This document shows positions 1 through 8,684 of a stretch of 35,063 bases of DNA, piece after piece. Source of the stretch: Ignatzschineria cameli (GTDB taxonomy: Bacteria; Pseudomonadota; Gammaproteobacteria; Cardiobacteriales; Wohlfahrtiimonadaceae); the NCBI RefSeq assembly GCF_003121895.1, contig NZ_QEWW01000012.1:1-35063 (forward strand), read 5' to 3'. The notes below the pieces were generated by a model, which was given only the letters and a program-made list of their open reading frames with translations, did not search any database and was not told the DNA's origin. Position numbers and translations under genes: made by a program. The number at the start of each line of letters is the position of its first letter. Position 1 is the stretch's first letter.

Positions 1-3000
1 CCTTTGATGAGAATATTGCATCTGGTACTAAGATCTATGATGTTAATGATAACTTGACAGGATCTGATCTGGACCTTGATGGTGATCAGATAACTTATAC
101 CATCACTGCCGGTAATGAAGAGGGGATTTTTGAGATCGACCCTAATACAGGCGTGATCACTATTGCGGAAGGAAAAACGTTAGATTATGAAACATTGCCT
201 ACGCATCAACTAACCGTGACAGCGACGGATGGTACGTTTGCAGATACCGCAAAGATCACGGTTGAAGTGAATAATCTCAATGATAATGCGCCAGAAATTA
301 TTGATGCAGAAACCACCGTCGGCCAAAGCCTTGCTTCCGGTACTGAGTTATACGATGTTAATGACGCGAATACTGGAAAAGACGTTGATGTTGATGGCGA
401 TAAGATTACCTATGAGATCATCTCCGGTAATGATGACGGTCTCTTTATCATTGATCCTGAAACAGGAAAGATAACGCTCGCTGATGGTAAAACCTTAAAT
501 AGTGAAGATGCTCCTGAAGGAGGTTATCAGCTCGAGGTTAAAGCTACAGATGATACAGAAGATAAGCTGTTTGGAACGGGAACTATCACGATTTTTGTCG
601 ATGGTGACTCAAGTAAGATTACAACTTCAATCAATAATAAAGGAATGATTGAAGGTGAGACGATGAAGGTCACGAAAGGACCTGTGAAGTTAGTTATTAC
701 AGGAATCGATAAAAATGGTGAGTCTGTTGTTATCGAACGTGATGCTGAGTTAACTCTTACCGGGAATGAGGGGCAATATAGTTATCAAATTATTGAAAGT
801 GATGGCTTTGCTGAAGGCTCTGAAATTAGCGTTGAAGCAAGTGTTGTCGATATCAATGGTAAAGATATTTATGCCTATGATTATCTCCCTGGATTTGTTG
901 ATGAAGAGAGTCCTGGTCTAGATATTTTAGAGCCAGAAATCACGATTGATGAAGTTGGCTCAAATGGTAAAGTTATTTGGACTCAGCCAGAAGAAGGGGA
1001 TTCTTCTACTTCAGAAAAGACAGAATTTGTTGTTTCAGGGACTGCTACGGGTGTCGAAGAGGGGCAAACGGTAACGATTACTTTCGCAAATACGAAAGAT
1101 GGATCTCCAGTGACGCTTGAAACAGAAGTTGTAGATGGTCAATGGAATATTACGGTTTCTGCAGAAGATGCTGCGAAATTGCTTGATGGTTCAGTATCTG
1201 CTGTCGTGAAAGATCGCGCAGGGAATGAGAGTGAACCTGCTGAAAAATCGTATAGTGTTGATGCACCTACTGCGAATGTCACCGGTTACTATGATGATAT
1301 TGAGAGTGTGCAAAATACAGTTACAGATGTAGGACGTGTGGCTGAGGGGATAGAGATCTCAAGTAAGGCTTCTACAGAGCTAGCTTTCTCTGAAGGTTCA
1401 TCTTTTGTTGCACTTGACGGGCAAAAGTTTGAAGGATCGATTGAGACTGAAGGGCAATATGGCCTCTTTACATTGAGTAGTGATGGGGAGTGGACCTATA
1501 AACTCAATAGTGATGAGGCTGTATCTGAATCGCTTATTGCTTCAAAAGGACCTTTAACTGAAATCTTCCAGTTCCAAGATGACTCAGGTAAGCGTTATGA
1601 AGTTAAAGTCTCAATTAATGATAATCGTTTAGAAGAAGGGAAAGTTGTTGCAATTTCAGCGACTACCGCATCTCTATTAGATGAGCCGGAACTTGTCGAA
1701 AGTGATGGTAATGAGTTTGTGATCTATAGTAATGACTCATTAGGTGAGATTGAGGGAAGAGCAGCAAAAGGGGTAGAGACTGTTCGCATCTATATTAATA
1801 AGCAACATGCTGCAGATGATAGCGAAATGGATTCTTTAGGGTATCCACAGTACTTTGAGGTTAAGGTTACTGTTGATGAGAATGGATATTGGAAACTTGA
1901 TGAAGCTACGCTTGAAGAGGCATTACAGACCACTTGGTGGGCAGACCAGCTTCGTAACGATAAGATCTACCTTCAAGTAAGAGCTGTCGATCCTACTACA
2001 GGTAAAGTCGGTGAGGTTTCTGAGAAGTATACATTTGTTGTGGATACGGTGGCTCCACAAGCAACCTTTGTGCAGTATGATGCTGAGGAAGGTAATGTAA
2101 CCGCGTTGATTAGTGGTGACCCAACCTATGTTTATCATGCACAAACGGGTGATAAGGTAACGGTAACCTATATCGACACAACTGGTAAGAAGCAAACTGT
2201 AGAAGGCAATGTTGGTGGTATCTATAAGGAAGGAAAGCAATATCTTGCTATCAAGGTTCCTGTTGGTACGAAAAATATTGATGAATCGACAGAGTTTAAG
2301 GTCTATGTAACAGACAAGGCTGGAAATATCGGTGTTAACAATGATTCACAAGATGATCCAACCGTTATCCAATTGCCAACTCCAAAAATTGATCAATATC
2401 TCGATTATGTTGACACAGGAGATCTCGATGTTGAGATTATTGAGAATGGGGGGTACACCAATGATCCTTCAGGAGAAATTAGTGGTACAGTCGTTATTAA
2501 TGCTGAACAGATGAATATTGTCGGCTCTGTGCGTATTTTCGCTTATGGGTCATCTAAGAGTTATATTGAAATCGATGTTAAGGATTTAGTCCCTGTACCG
2601 GGAGCGAAGGATACCTATCGTTTTACCACAAAGAAAGAGGATCTTGGTAAGTTAACAACGACAGGTATGTTTGCTAAAGGGGAAGTAACACTCGAAGCAG
2701 CTGTTTTTGATAAGAGTGGTGCGCAGAAAGGCGATAACTCTCCGAAGTTTATCTTTACTGTAGATATGACTGCACCAACTATCAAGATTACTGAGGTTGC
2801 AGGTGGTGATAATATTTTAACTGACAAAGAGAAGGAGGATGGATTAACGATTAAAGGGACTGTATCTGAACCTGAACATGCTCAAGTAGGTAATAAAGTC
2901 ACTATTACAATTGGTGATAAGCGTTATGAAACAACCGTTAAGGAAGGATTCATTTGGGAATTAAATCTCTCAAGTGAAGAGGCTAAAACTTTTGAAAATC

Positions 3001-4886
3001 ACCACTATAATATTACTGCTCAAGTTGTTGATTTTGCTGGTAATAAGTCGGCAGAAGCTTCAGCGGAGATGGAGACGAATAAAGCACCTACTGCGACGAC
3101 AACCCCAATTGTTGCAGATGAAGATGCTGATCTTTCCGGAGTATGGCAGTATATTAATGCAAAAGATCCTGAAGGGGAGAGAGAGTTAACCTATGAACTT
3201 GTTGAGGGTACTTTAGATCCTAAAGTAGGGACTATTAGTGATATTTATTCATCAGGATATTTCATATTTAATCCTGCTAAGGATTGGTCGGGAAAGACCA
3301 GCTTCCAGATTAAGGTGACCGATAGTTTCGGTAATAGTACGATTGTAGAACAAGAAGTGATCATTAACCCTGTTGCAGATAAACCTTTAGTCACTGAAGG
3401 CGATATGGGTTTTGATGTGACTGAACTTACTCTGAATAAGTATGTTTGGACTGATATAGGCGGTAAGGGGGTATGGGATTGGAGAAGTGAAAAATATGTT
3501 GGCGGTGAAGAGTGGATCGGTGGTAAATGGTATGACTTTAATGACACAGCATATGATGGGCGCCCACAAGGTGTAGGTAATGGTATTAATCCTGATGTCT
3601 TAGTGAATGGTATCGATGCACTCTATAACTATCGTCGTCATGAAGCTGAGGCCGAGCAGACAACAAGCCTTACATCTCCTTATTGGGGGACTAGTTGGCA
3701 AGGTGATGGTGTTCCGACATTTGGTGCAGTCTACATTACAGGGTTTGTCTATTTAGAAGCAGGAAAAACTTATAAATATGCAGGTTCTGCCGATGATACC
3801 GGAATGATTATAATTGGTGATGTCTCACAACAATATGTCAGTTGGGCGGGCTTTAACCATGGTGTCAGATCAAGTACCTTTGAGGTAGAAGAGAGTGGTT
3901 TCTATACCTTTGATTTCTATATGTACAACCAAGATGGGGTAGGAAACTATAATTTTAAAGTAACTGAAGAGGATGGGAGCGATGTGAAGTACTATCCTTC
4001 AAAAGAGGCAATTGCAAAAGAGTTGCCGGACTTTGTTCAGTTAGATAGCCATCTTAATGATCCAGACGGTAATGGACGTGGCTTCTATAGTATGAAGTAT
4101 GGTTACAAAGGCTCTGAGACAGATCAAATTAATTTAAGTAAGATTCAAGCCTCTTTAACAGATAGAGATGGCTCAGAATTCTTAACGATGAAGTTAACAG
4201 GATTAGTTCAGGGTGCTGAGTTAACTTATACGGTGACCCATATGAATGGTGATACTGAAGTTAGAACTGCTCTTGCTGGATCTGATGGCACTATTACAGT
4301 TGTCGGAGAGTCTGGAGAGTTAGACTTCAAAGATCTTGTCTTAGTAATGCCTAAAGAAGCGGAGCTTGGTGATTATAAGGTCTCTGTAACTGTTACGGCG
4401 ACAGAGAAGGCTAATAATGATAGTAGTGAGAGTAGCTATGACTTCACTTTGGAGGTATTACCGCCTAGCCGTGAGATTATCGCAACTGAAGGGGATGACC
4501 TGATCAGTACCGGAACAACGGGTAATGACACCTTAATTTACGATCTTCTTGTAAAAACAGATAGTAAAGGCGGGCATGGTGTTGATACTTGGGTTGATTT
4601 CCATGTAGGTGATCCATCACAGGATGATAATGCGGATATGATCAAGTTCAAATCTGGCTTCTTTGAGGGGTTAACGTCTCAAGATCTTCTATATCAAGAT
4701 AGTGATAAAGTTAGTAAGTTTATCAATATTGAGTACGATGAAGAGGAGAAAACAGCAACACTCTTTGTTGATCGAGATGGTGGTAGAACAACCCATGAGC
4801 CGGAGCCATTACTGATTTTAACGAATCAACAGAATGAGATTACGTTAGAAGAGTTGTTGCAGAATAATCAGATCATTATCGGCTAG
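1..4886 (+). CDS. Giant repeat adhesin secreted by type I secretion (3' part, 5' end outside window)
   Basis: The reading frame is open from base 3 of the window, so this is the C-terminal 1627 residues of a larger protein; no true start is visible. Order by eye: two cadherin-like repeats with Ca-binding DxDxDGD loops (about nt 3-600), Ig-like repeats (600-1280), a VCBS-like domain (about 1285-1625), more Ig/Bap-like repeats (1630-3080), a cadherin-like tandem repeat (about 3085-3390), a PA14-like segment rich in Trp, Tyr and Gly (about 3420-4000), another Ig-like repeat, and from about 4470 a C-terminal region with GNDTLIYDLL, GVDTW.DFHVGD and a terminal LLQNNQIIIG that matches the type I secretion target domain of Bap/SiiE/LapA-like adhesins. 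Such proteins are exported to the cell surface and mediate biofilm or host adhesion. Cysteine is absent, as expected. No secretion ABC, membrane-fusion or LapG/LapD genes follow; they could lie upstream. The family call is firm, the ligand unknown. Confidence 0.9.
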   Translation, partial: FDENIASGTKIYDVNDNLTGSDLDLDGDQITYTITAGNEEGIFEIDPNTGVITIAEGKTLDYETLPTHQLTVTATDGTFADTAKITVEVNNLNDNAPEIIDAETTVGQSLASGTELYDVNDANTGKDVDVDGDKITYEIISGNDDGLFIIDPETGKITLADGKTLNSEDAPEGGYQLEVKATDDTEDKLFGTGTITIFVDGDSSKITTSINNKGMIEGETMKVTKGPVKLVITGIDKNGESVVIERDAELTLTGNEGQYSYQIIESDGFAEGSEISVEASVVDINGKDIYAYDYLPGFVDEESPGLDILEPEITIDEVGSNGKVIWTQPEEGDSSTSEKTEFVVSGTATGVEEGQTVTITFANTKDGSPVTLETEVVDGQWNITVSAEDAAKLLDGSVSAVVKDRAGNESEPAEKSYSVDAPTANVTGYYDDIESVQNTVTDVGRVAEGIEISSKASTELAFSEGSSFVALDGQKFEGSIETEGQYGLFTLSSDGEWTYKLNSDEAVSESLIASKGPLTEIFQFQDDSGKRYEVKVSINDNRLEEGKVVAISATTASLLDEPELVESDGNEFVIYSNDSLGEIEGRAAKGVETVRIYINKQHAADDSEMDSLGYPQYFEVKVTVDENGYWKLDEATLEEALQTTWWADQLRNDKIYLQVRAVDPTTGKVGEVSEKYTFVVDTVAPQATFVQYDAEEGNVTALISGDPTYVYHAQTGDKVTVTYIDTTGKKQTVEGNVGGIYKEGKQYLAIKVPVGTKNIDESTEFKVYVTDKAGNIGVNNDSQDDPTVIQLPTPKIDQYLDYVDTGDLDVEIIENGGYTNDPSGEISGTVVINAEQMNIVGSVRIFAYGSSKSYIEIDVKDLVPVPGAKDTYRFTTKKEDLGKLTTTGMFAKGEVTLEAAVFDKSGAQKGDNSPKFIFTVDMTAPTIKITEVAGGDNILTDKEKEDGLTIKGTVSEPEHAQVGNKVTITIGDKRYETTVKEGFIWELNLSSEEAKTFENHHYNITAQVVDFAGNKSAEASAEMETNKAPTATTTPIVADEDADLSGVWQYINAKDPEGERELTYELVEGTLDPKVGTISDIYSSGYFIFNPAKDWSGKTSFQIKVTDSFGNSTIVEQEVIINPVADKPLVTEGDMGFDVTELTLNKYVWTDIGGKGVWDWRSEKYVGGEEWIGGKWYDFNDTAYDGRPQGVGNGINPDVLVNGIDALYNYRRHEAEAEQTTSLTSPYWGTSWQGDGVPTFGAVYITGFVYLEAGKTYKYAGSADDTGMIIIGDVSQQYVSWAGFNHGVRSSTFEVEESGFYTFDFYMYNQDGVGNYNFKVTEEDGSDVKYYPSKEAIAKELPDFVQLDSHLNDPDGNGRGFYSMKYGYKGSETDQINLSKIQASLTDRDGSEFLTMKLTGLVQGAELTYTVTHMNGDTEVRTALAGSDGTITVVGESGELDFKDLVLVMPKEAELGDYKVSVTVTATEKANNDSSESSYDFTLEVLPPSREIIATEGDDLISTGTTGNDTLIYDLLVKTDSKGGHGVDTWVDFHVGDPSQDDNADMIKFKSGFFEGLTSQDLLYQDSDKVSKFINIEYDEEEKTATLFVDRDGGRTTHEPEPLLILTNQQNEITLEELLQNNQIIIG

Positions 4887-4940
4887 ATGATCATTTTGAA
4901 GTCGATCTGATGAGACTTTAAATCTTCAGACTTATAAAAA

Positions 4941-4974
4941 AATGCCTAGGAAGGAAGCTTCTTAGGCATTTTTA
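4941..4974 (+). terminator. Intrinsic terminator after the adhesin gene
   Basis: A 13-bp stem pairs 4941-4953 with 4958-4970 (outer AATGCCTA/TAGGCATT, one G-T pair) around a GAAG loop, followed by a T tract. It lies 55 nt past the adhesin stop. The A run on its left side could let it also serve the minus-strand gene that converges on it. Confidence 0.9.
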
Positions 4975-5051
4975 TTGGTTTTATTGGGGGATTTATAGAG
5001 GGTGTTATGAGGTGATATTAATCGATCAAAAACGTGTTAATTTAGTGTCAA

Positions 5052-5513
5052 TTATTCACTCTTTTTTTGAACTCTTTTTTGTTGATATCGTTTAATCAGC
5101 CACTGCCGGCTCTTATCGTAGAGATAGTTGTAGAGATAGGTATAGAAGAGAAAGAAGATGAGTAATCCGACTTCAATCATAAAGGCTTCTGTAAGCGAGA
5201 CACTTAAAATATAAGCAAGCATCGGGATCGTAAAGAGAATGAGCGTTGCCTCAAAACTCAATGCATGCAATATACGGATGGAAACGGGTCGTTCACCATT
5301 AACAAAAGGGAAGAGCTTATCAAATATCCAGTTGAAAACAATATTGAGAAGTAGTGCAGTAACGGAGATTAGTACGGAAACTATGCCCATTGCATCTACC
5401 GGTTTATGAAGAAGAAAGACTCCGATTAACATCGTAAAGAGAATCGCCAAAATCTCAAAGAGTAGGGCATGAAAAAAACGTTCTTTCAGTGATCTTACTG
5501 TTGCAATAGTCAT
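5052..5513 (-). CDS. PACE-family multidrug/biocide efflux transporter
   Basis: The 153-residue protein has four hydrophobic helices arranged as two similar halves. It carries the PACE (bacterial transmembrane pair) signatures twice: RFFHALLFE (residues 12-20) and RILHALSFE (80-88), each followed by a helix ending in an Asn/Asp motif, NWIFD (61-65) and YNYLYD (128-133). Glu20 corresponds to the essential helix-1 Glu of AceI. Family members are inner-membrane proton-coupled exporters of chlorhexidine, other cationic biocides and short-chain diamines. The C-terminus is strongly basic (KRYQQKRVQKK). It is divergent from the two-component operon at 5706 and shares a 192-bp intergenic region with it, so co-regulation is plausible. 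Family call is confident; substrate is inferred from the family. Confidence 0.88.
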   Translation of the reverse strand: MTIATVRSLKERFFHALLFEILAILFTMLIGVFLLHKPVDAMGIVSVLISVTALLLNIVFNWIFDKLFPFVNGERPVSIRILHALSFEATLILFTIPMLAYILSVSLTEAFMIEVGLLIFFLFYTYLYNYLYDKSRQWLIKRYQQKRVQKKSE

Positions 5514-5651
5514 AATATAATATTTAGGGATTGAGCAAAGGCTCTATCTACCTACCTTCTACTACTTTTCGTGAATGATCACTCCCTTGTATCACAAAAG
5601 TGTTTAATAAAATAGAGAAAAGGGAAAGAAAAACGCATACTAGAGCGAGGG

Positions 5652-5684
5652 CTTAAGATATTTTTAAGGCGATCACGATAGGAT
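5652..5684 (+). promoter_or_regulatory. CTTAAG-N5-TTTAAG box, candidate autoregulatory site of the two-component system
   Basis: Two direct half-sites, CTTAAG (5652-5657) and TTTAAG (5663-5668), are separated by 5 bp. A -10-like TAGGAT (5679-5684) starts exactly 10 bp after the second half-site. This resembles the PmrA/QseB-type box (direct repeats with 11-bp periodicity that cover the -35 region). It lies 38 bp before the response regulator start. The same geometry is seen before the gene at 7980. Confidence 0.6.
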
Positions 5685-5705
5685 AGAAGAGATTAAGGAG
5701 AATTT

Positions 5706-6362
5706 ATGAAAATATTGCTTGTAGAGGATGATCGCTCATTAGGTGAAACGATTCAGAAGTGGTTAGAGATGGATGGATATGTTGTCGATTGGGTAATGGA
5801 TGGTATGACGGCACAAAATGTACTGATCGATATCTATGATTCGATCTTATTAGATCGGGGTCTTCCCGGCGCTTCAGGTGATATTGTCCTGAAAAAGTTA
5901 CGGGAAAAGGGAGAATCCATTCCGATTATTATGATTACGGCACAAGATAGCATTGCTGATCGGATTGAAGGGTTAGATCTAGGCGCCGATGATTATTTAG
6001 TCAAGCCTTTTGATTTAGAGGAGCTTAGTGCGCGAATTCGTGCTCTCTCTCGCCGGTCTGCTCGAAAATTACAGACACTCTTTGAGCATCGGGATGTGAT
6101 TTTAGATCCCTCAACGAAGAGTGTCTCTCAAAAGGGTGTCACTATCTCTTTAACAGCTAAAGAATATGCGGTATTACATACCTTAATGCAGAATCCTTCT
6201 CAAATTTTTACCAGAGAGCAGTTAGAGGATAAATTATATGCGTGGGGAAATGAGGTGGAGAGTAATGCAATAGAGGTTCATATTCATCATCTGCGAAAAA
6301 AGCTAGGGAATGATTTTATTAAAACGAGACGTAATTTAGGTTACACGCTAGGTAGTGAATGA
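5706..6362 (+). CDS. OmpR/PhoB-type response regulator, QseB/PmrA-like
   Basis: This 218-residue DNA-binding response regulator has a receiver domain (about 1-115) with the acidic pair Glu7-Asp8-Asp9, the phospho-acceptor Asp50 (in LLDRGLPG), Thr78 and Lys100 (VKPF). A winged-helix domain follows, with the QseB/PmrA-like stretch DKLYAWGNEVESNAIEVHIH and HLRKKLG. The start is supported by an AAGGAG Shine-Dalgarno a few bases upstream. Its stop overlaps the kinase start by 4 nt (ATGA), so the two are translationally coupled. The upstream CTTAAG box suggests autoregulation. QseB/PmrA subfamily members control flagella and biofilm (QseB) or lipid A modification and cationic-peptide resistance (PmrA). 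The YgiW-type gene downstream echoes the E. coli qseBC locus, but I cannot tell the two subfamilies apart with certainty. Confidence 0.92.
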   Translation: MKILLVEDDRSLGETIQKWLEMDGYVVDWVMDGMTAQNVLIDIYDSILLDRGLPGASGDIVLKKLREKGESIPIIMITAQDSIADRIEGLDLGADDYLVKPFDLEELSARIRALSRRSARKLQTLFEHRDVILDPSTKSVSQKGVTISLTAKEYAVLHTLMQNPSQIFTREQLEDKLYAWGNEVESNAIEVHIHHLRKKLGNDFIKTRRNLGYTLGSE

Positions 6363-7795
6363 GACGATTGAAAAATTTACAACAGTGGTGGCAGATGCGA
6401 CGAAAAGCACCTAAAGGGCTCTACTCCTTGCGCGCGACATTGATGATTAGCATTGTCGCTTCAACACTGCTTGTTTCTGGTGTTAGTCTTTCGATTACAA
6501 CCTATTTAAGCTGGGATCAAACGAAAGAAGTTTTAGATGAGGCGCTCAAGCGATCGGCACAGACGCTAGCTCAACTCGCCTATCGGGAAAATTTAGGGGG
6601 GCGTCCCGTTAAAGGGCATATGGATTTAGAAGATAATGAATTCTATTTTCAAATTATTAATCAAGGTGTGGTAATTGCTAAGAGCAGTTCAGCCCCTAAT
6701 CGCCCCTTTATTACACATGATCGCCGAAGTTACCGGGGCTTTAATACGATCAAGATTAAAGGGAAAGAGTGGCGAGTATTTCTTTTAAAACCTCGGCATG
6801 CCAATTTTGAAGTGCAAGTAGCTCATGCTGTAGAGATGCGTTATCAGTTTTTGGAGAAGCTTGCGACACAATTATTGTTGGCGGGAGGGATTATTCTTCT
6901 GATCTCTCTTTTAGTGAATGGACTCTTTATCTATTTTGGTTTAAAGCCATTAACCACCGTTTCTCAGCAGATTCAGAGAATATCTTCAAAGAGCTTAACG
7001 CCCATTGCCACGCGATCCCGGAGTAAGGAGATTGTTGCGATAGAAGATTCTTTGAATATGTTGCTTACCAACTTAGAGACCGCTCGCCGGCATGAGCGAC
7101 AATTTACTGCAGATGCATCTCATGAGTTACGCACGCCATTGAGCGCTATCCAGATGAAACTTCAGCTTCTTCGGCGTTTAAGGCCGGAACTGGTGGCTGA
7201 TTTAGAACCTCTACAACATGATATTTCTCGAGCGACCAATTTAATTGAGCATCTGATGTTATTAGCCCGATTAGATCCTCTATCTCCTGATGAGAATGGA
7301 GCTTTAAATCGAGCGCTTTTAAAGCAGAAAGTTCTTTTAACCCATCTCTTTTCCGATTTAGCGGAGAGTTTTAGAGAAGAGGCCCTACGCCGAGGGATCT
7401 CAATAAGTTATTACGGTCAGGCAACATCGATCTATGCAAATTACGATCTGCTCTATATTGCTGTAAAAAATCTGATTAATAATGCGCTTAAATACTCTCC
7501 AAGGGGGTCAAATATAGTTGTCTCTTCAGAAGTTATTAAAGAGAGATCTGACCTTAATAGGGAAGTTATAGTACTTAAAGTTGAAGATAATGGTCCGGGT
7601 GTTGAACCAGAGGAGCTTGCTCGCTTAGGGCAGCGTTTCTATCGAGTATTGGGGAGTGATGAAATTGGTAGTGGTTTAGGATTATCGATTGTGAAAAAGA
7701 TTGTTGAGCTGCATCGAGGGGAGATGATCTTGCGCTCTAAACCAGATATTGAGGGCTTGCAAGTATTACTTCTTTTTCCTTTAGATCAGGCATAA
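6359..7795 (+). CDS. Sensor histidine kinase, QseC/PmrB-like
   Basis: This 478-residue inner-membrane kinase partners the regulator it overlaps. It has TM1 at about 24-50, a periplasmic sensor region of about 115 residues (51-167), TM2 at about 168-194, a HAMP-like linker (195-245), and a DHp helix with the phospho-accepting His255 in FTADASHELRTP. The ATPase domain shows the N box KNLINNALKYSP (371-382), G1 box VEDNGPG (409-415) and G2 box GSGLGLS (438-444). All catalytic boxes are intact. The periplasmic part is the size of QseC and PmrB sensors and has several basic and acidic clusters, but no ligand can be read from it. The start ATG overlaps the regulator's TGA. Confidence 0.92.
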   Translation: MRRLKNLQQWWQMRRKAPKGLYSLRATLMISIVASTLLVSGVSLSITTYLSWDQTKEVLDEALKRSAQTLAQLAYRENLGGRPVKGHMDLEDNEFYFQIINQGVVIAKSSSAPNRPFITHDRRSYRGFNTIKIKGKEWRVFLLKPRHANFEVQVAHAVEMRYQFLEKLATQLLLAGGIILLISLLVNGLFIYFGLKPLTTVSQQIQRISSKSLTPIATRSRSKEIVAIEDSLNMLLTNLETARRHERQFTADASHELRTPLSAIQMKLQLLRRLRPELVADLEPLQHDISRATNLIEHLMLLARLDPLSPDENGALNRALLKQKVLLTHLFSDLAESFREEALRRGISISYYGQATSIYANYDLLYIAVKNLINNALKYSPRGSNIVVSSEVIKERSDLNREVIVLKVEDNGPGVEPEELARLGQRFYRVLGSDEIGSGLGLSIVKKIVELHRGEMILRSKPDIEGLQVLLLFPLDQA

Positions 7796-7845
7796 TAGTT
7801 AATGAGCATGATACTTTTTAATGTTTTTTATTGAAAATATTATTT

Positions 7846-7890
7846 TTTAAGATTTGTCTTAAGATTTCGTTAAGATTTATTTGGTGTAAT
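7846..7890 (+). promoter_or_regulatory. Triple TTAAG box before the YgiW-type gene
   Basis: There are three direct half-sites: TTTAAG (7846-7851), CTTAAG (7858-7863) and GTTAAG (7869-7874), with spacers of 6 and 5 bp. A -10-like TGTAAT (7885-7890) starts 10 bp after the last half-site, the same spacing as at 5652-5684. I infer a binding site for the upstream response regulator. The 7796-7979 gap therefore holds its own promoter for the next gene. Confidence 0.6.
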
Positions 7891-7979
7891 TGATAGCAGA
7901 TAGAGAAGAGACTCTCAAAAATAGTTGATGAATCCCTTCTTTCCCATTTCTATTAATCTCTATTAGAGAGGAGTTTAAG

Positions 7980-8369
7980 ATGCGAAAATTACTGTTAGTA
8001 TCGGCATTAGTATTAGGTTCATCAGTGGCTTTTGGCCAATTTACAGGACCATCTGTAGATGGACAGGGTCAAGCAACAGGGAAATTAGAGAATGTGATTT
8101 CTGTGGAGCAGGCTCGCCATCTTAAAGATGATACCAAGGTGGTTTTAGAGGGGCAGATCGTAGAGCACTTAGGGGGTGAAAAGTACCTCTTTAAGGATCA
8201 AAGTGGCGAGATCACAATTGAGATTGATCATGATGATTGGAGAGGTGTTGAGATCGGTCCTGAAGATACCGTGATTATCTATGGTGAAGTCGATCATCAT
8301 CGTCATAAGGCAACAGATATCGATGTTGATCGCGTAATGAAGAAGAGTGGTGAAGTAATCGCTAAGTAG
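7980..8369 (+). CDS. Periplasmic YgiW/YdeI-family OB-fold stress protein
   Basis: The 129-residue protein has a signal peptide (residues 1-19, ending AFG) and a bacterial OB-fold (BOF) domain. Key features are GQIVEHLGGEKYLFKDQSG (58-76), EITIEIDHDDWRG and the closing strand VIIYGEVD. The match to E. coli YgiW is close (IDHxxWNGV, DTVxxxGEVD). YgiW (VisP) and YdeI are small periplasmic proteins tied to peroxide, peptidoglycan/lipid A and cationic-peptide stress, and ygiW neighbours qseBC in enterobacteria. Here it lies 184 nt downstream of the kinase on the same strand, behind a candidate regulator box. An AGAGGAG Shine-Dalgarno supports the start. The His/Asp-rich C-terminal segment (DHHRHK) could bind metal, which is only a suggestion. 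Confidence 0.9.
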   Translation: MRKLLLVSALVLGSSVAFGQFTGPSVDGQGQATGKLENVISVEQARHLKDDTKVVLEGQIVEHLGGEKYLFKDQSGEITIEIDHDDWRGVEIGPEDTVIIYGEVDHHRHKATDIDVDRVMKKSGEVIAK

Positions 8370-8465
8370 ATCTAATCTTCAGATCTACTCTCCACCCATA
8401 AGGTTATTGGGGGGATCTGCTTGAATATGGATTCCCCCAATCTTTCAAAGATCAATAACCTTATA
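8366..8465. repeat. Cluster of nested inverted repeats after the YgiW-type gene
   Basis: AGTAGATCT (8366-8374, containing the stop codon) is repeated inverted at 8382-8390. Next, ATAAGGTTATT (8399-8409) is perfectly inverted at 8455-8465, enclosing ATTGGGGGGAT (8407-8417), which pairs with ATTCCCCCAAT (8432-8442, one G-T). No T tract follows, so this is not a standard terminator. It may be an RNA 3' structure that stabilises or partly terminates the transcript. Confidence 0.7.
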
Positions 8466-8673
8466 TATTCAACCCTCGTATATTCAACGAATTTAGTACA
8501 TAAGAATATATCTAGAAATATTACTGAAAACAAATAATACATATAATATTTATTTTATTTATCTCATATCTACTTATCTATATATCTACATATTCATATA
8601 TCCAAGTATATAAATATTCAATAATTCAATAATTCAATAATTCAATAACTCAATAAATTCATTATCTAATAGT
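8466..8673. repeat. Very AT-rich leader with 8-bp tandem repeats
   Basis: The stretch is almost entirely A and T, with many ATAT/TCTA microrepeats. At 8616-8655 the unit ATTCAATA occurs four times perfectly and a fifth time with one mismatch. The repeats end 19 nt before the Shine-Dalgarno of the next gene. Several AT-rich hexamers could act as -10 elements, so I do not assign a promoter. Confidence 0.8.
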
Positions 8674-8684
8674 TAAGGAGTGCA

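Noticed and set aside
1923-3569. Several minus-strand frames inside the adhesin gene
   Set aside because: Shadows of the long plus-strand repeat protein; no ribosome sites and no family resemblance.
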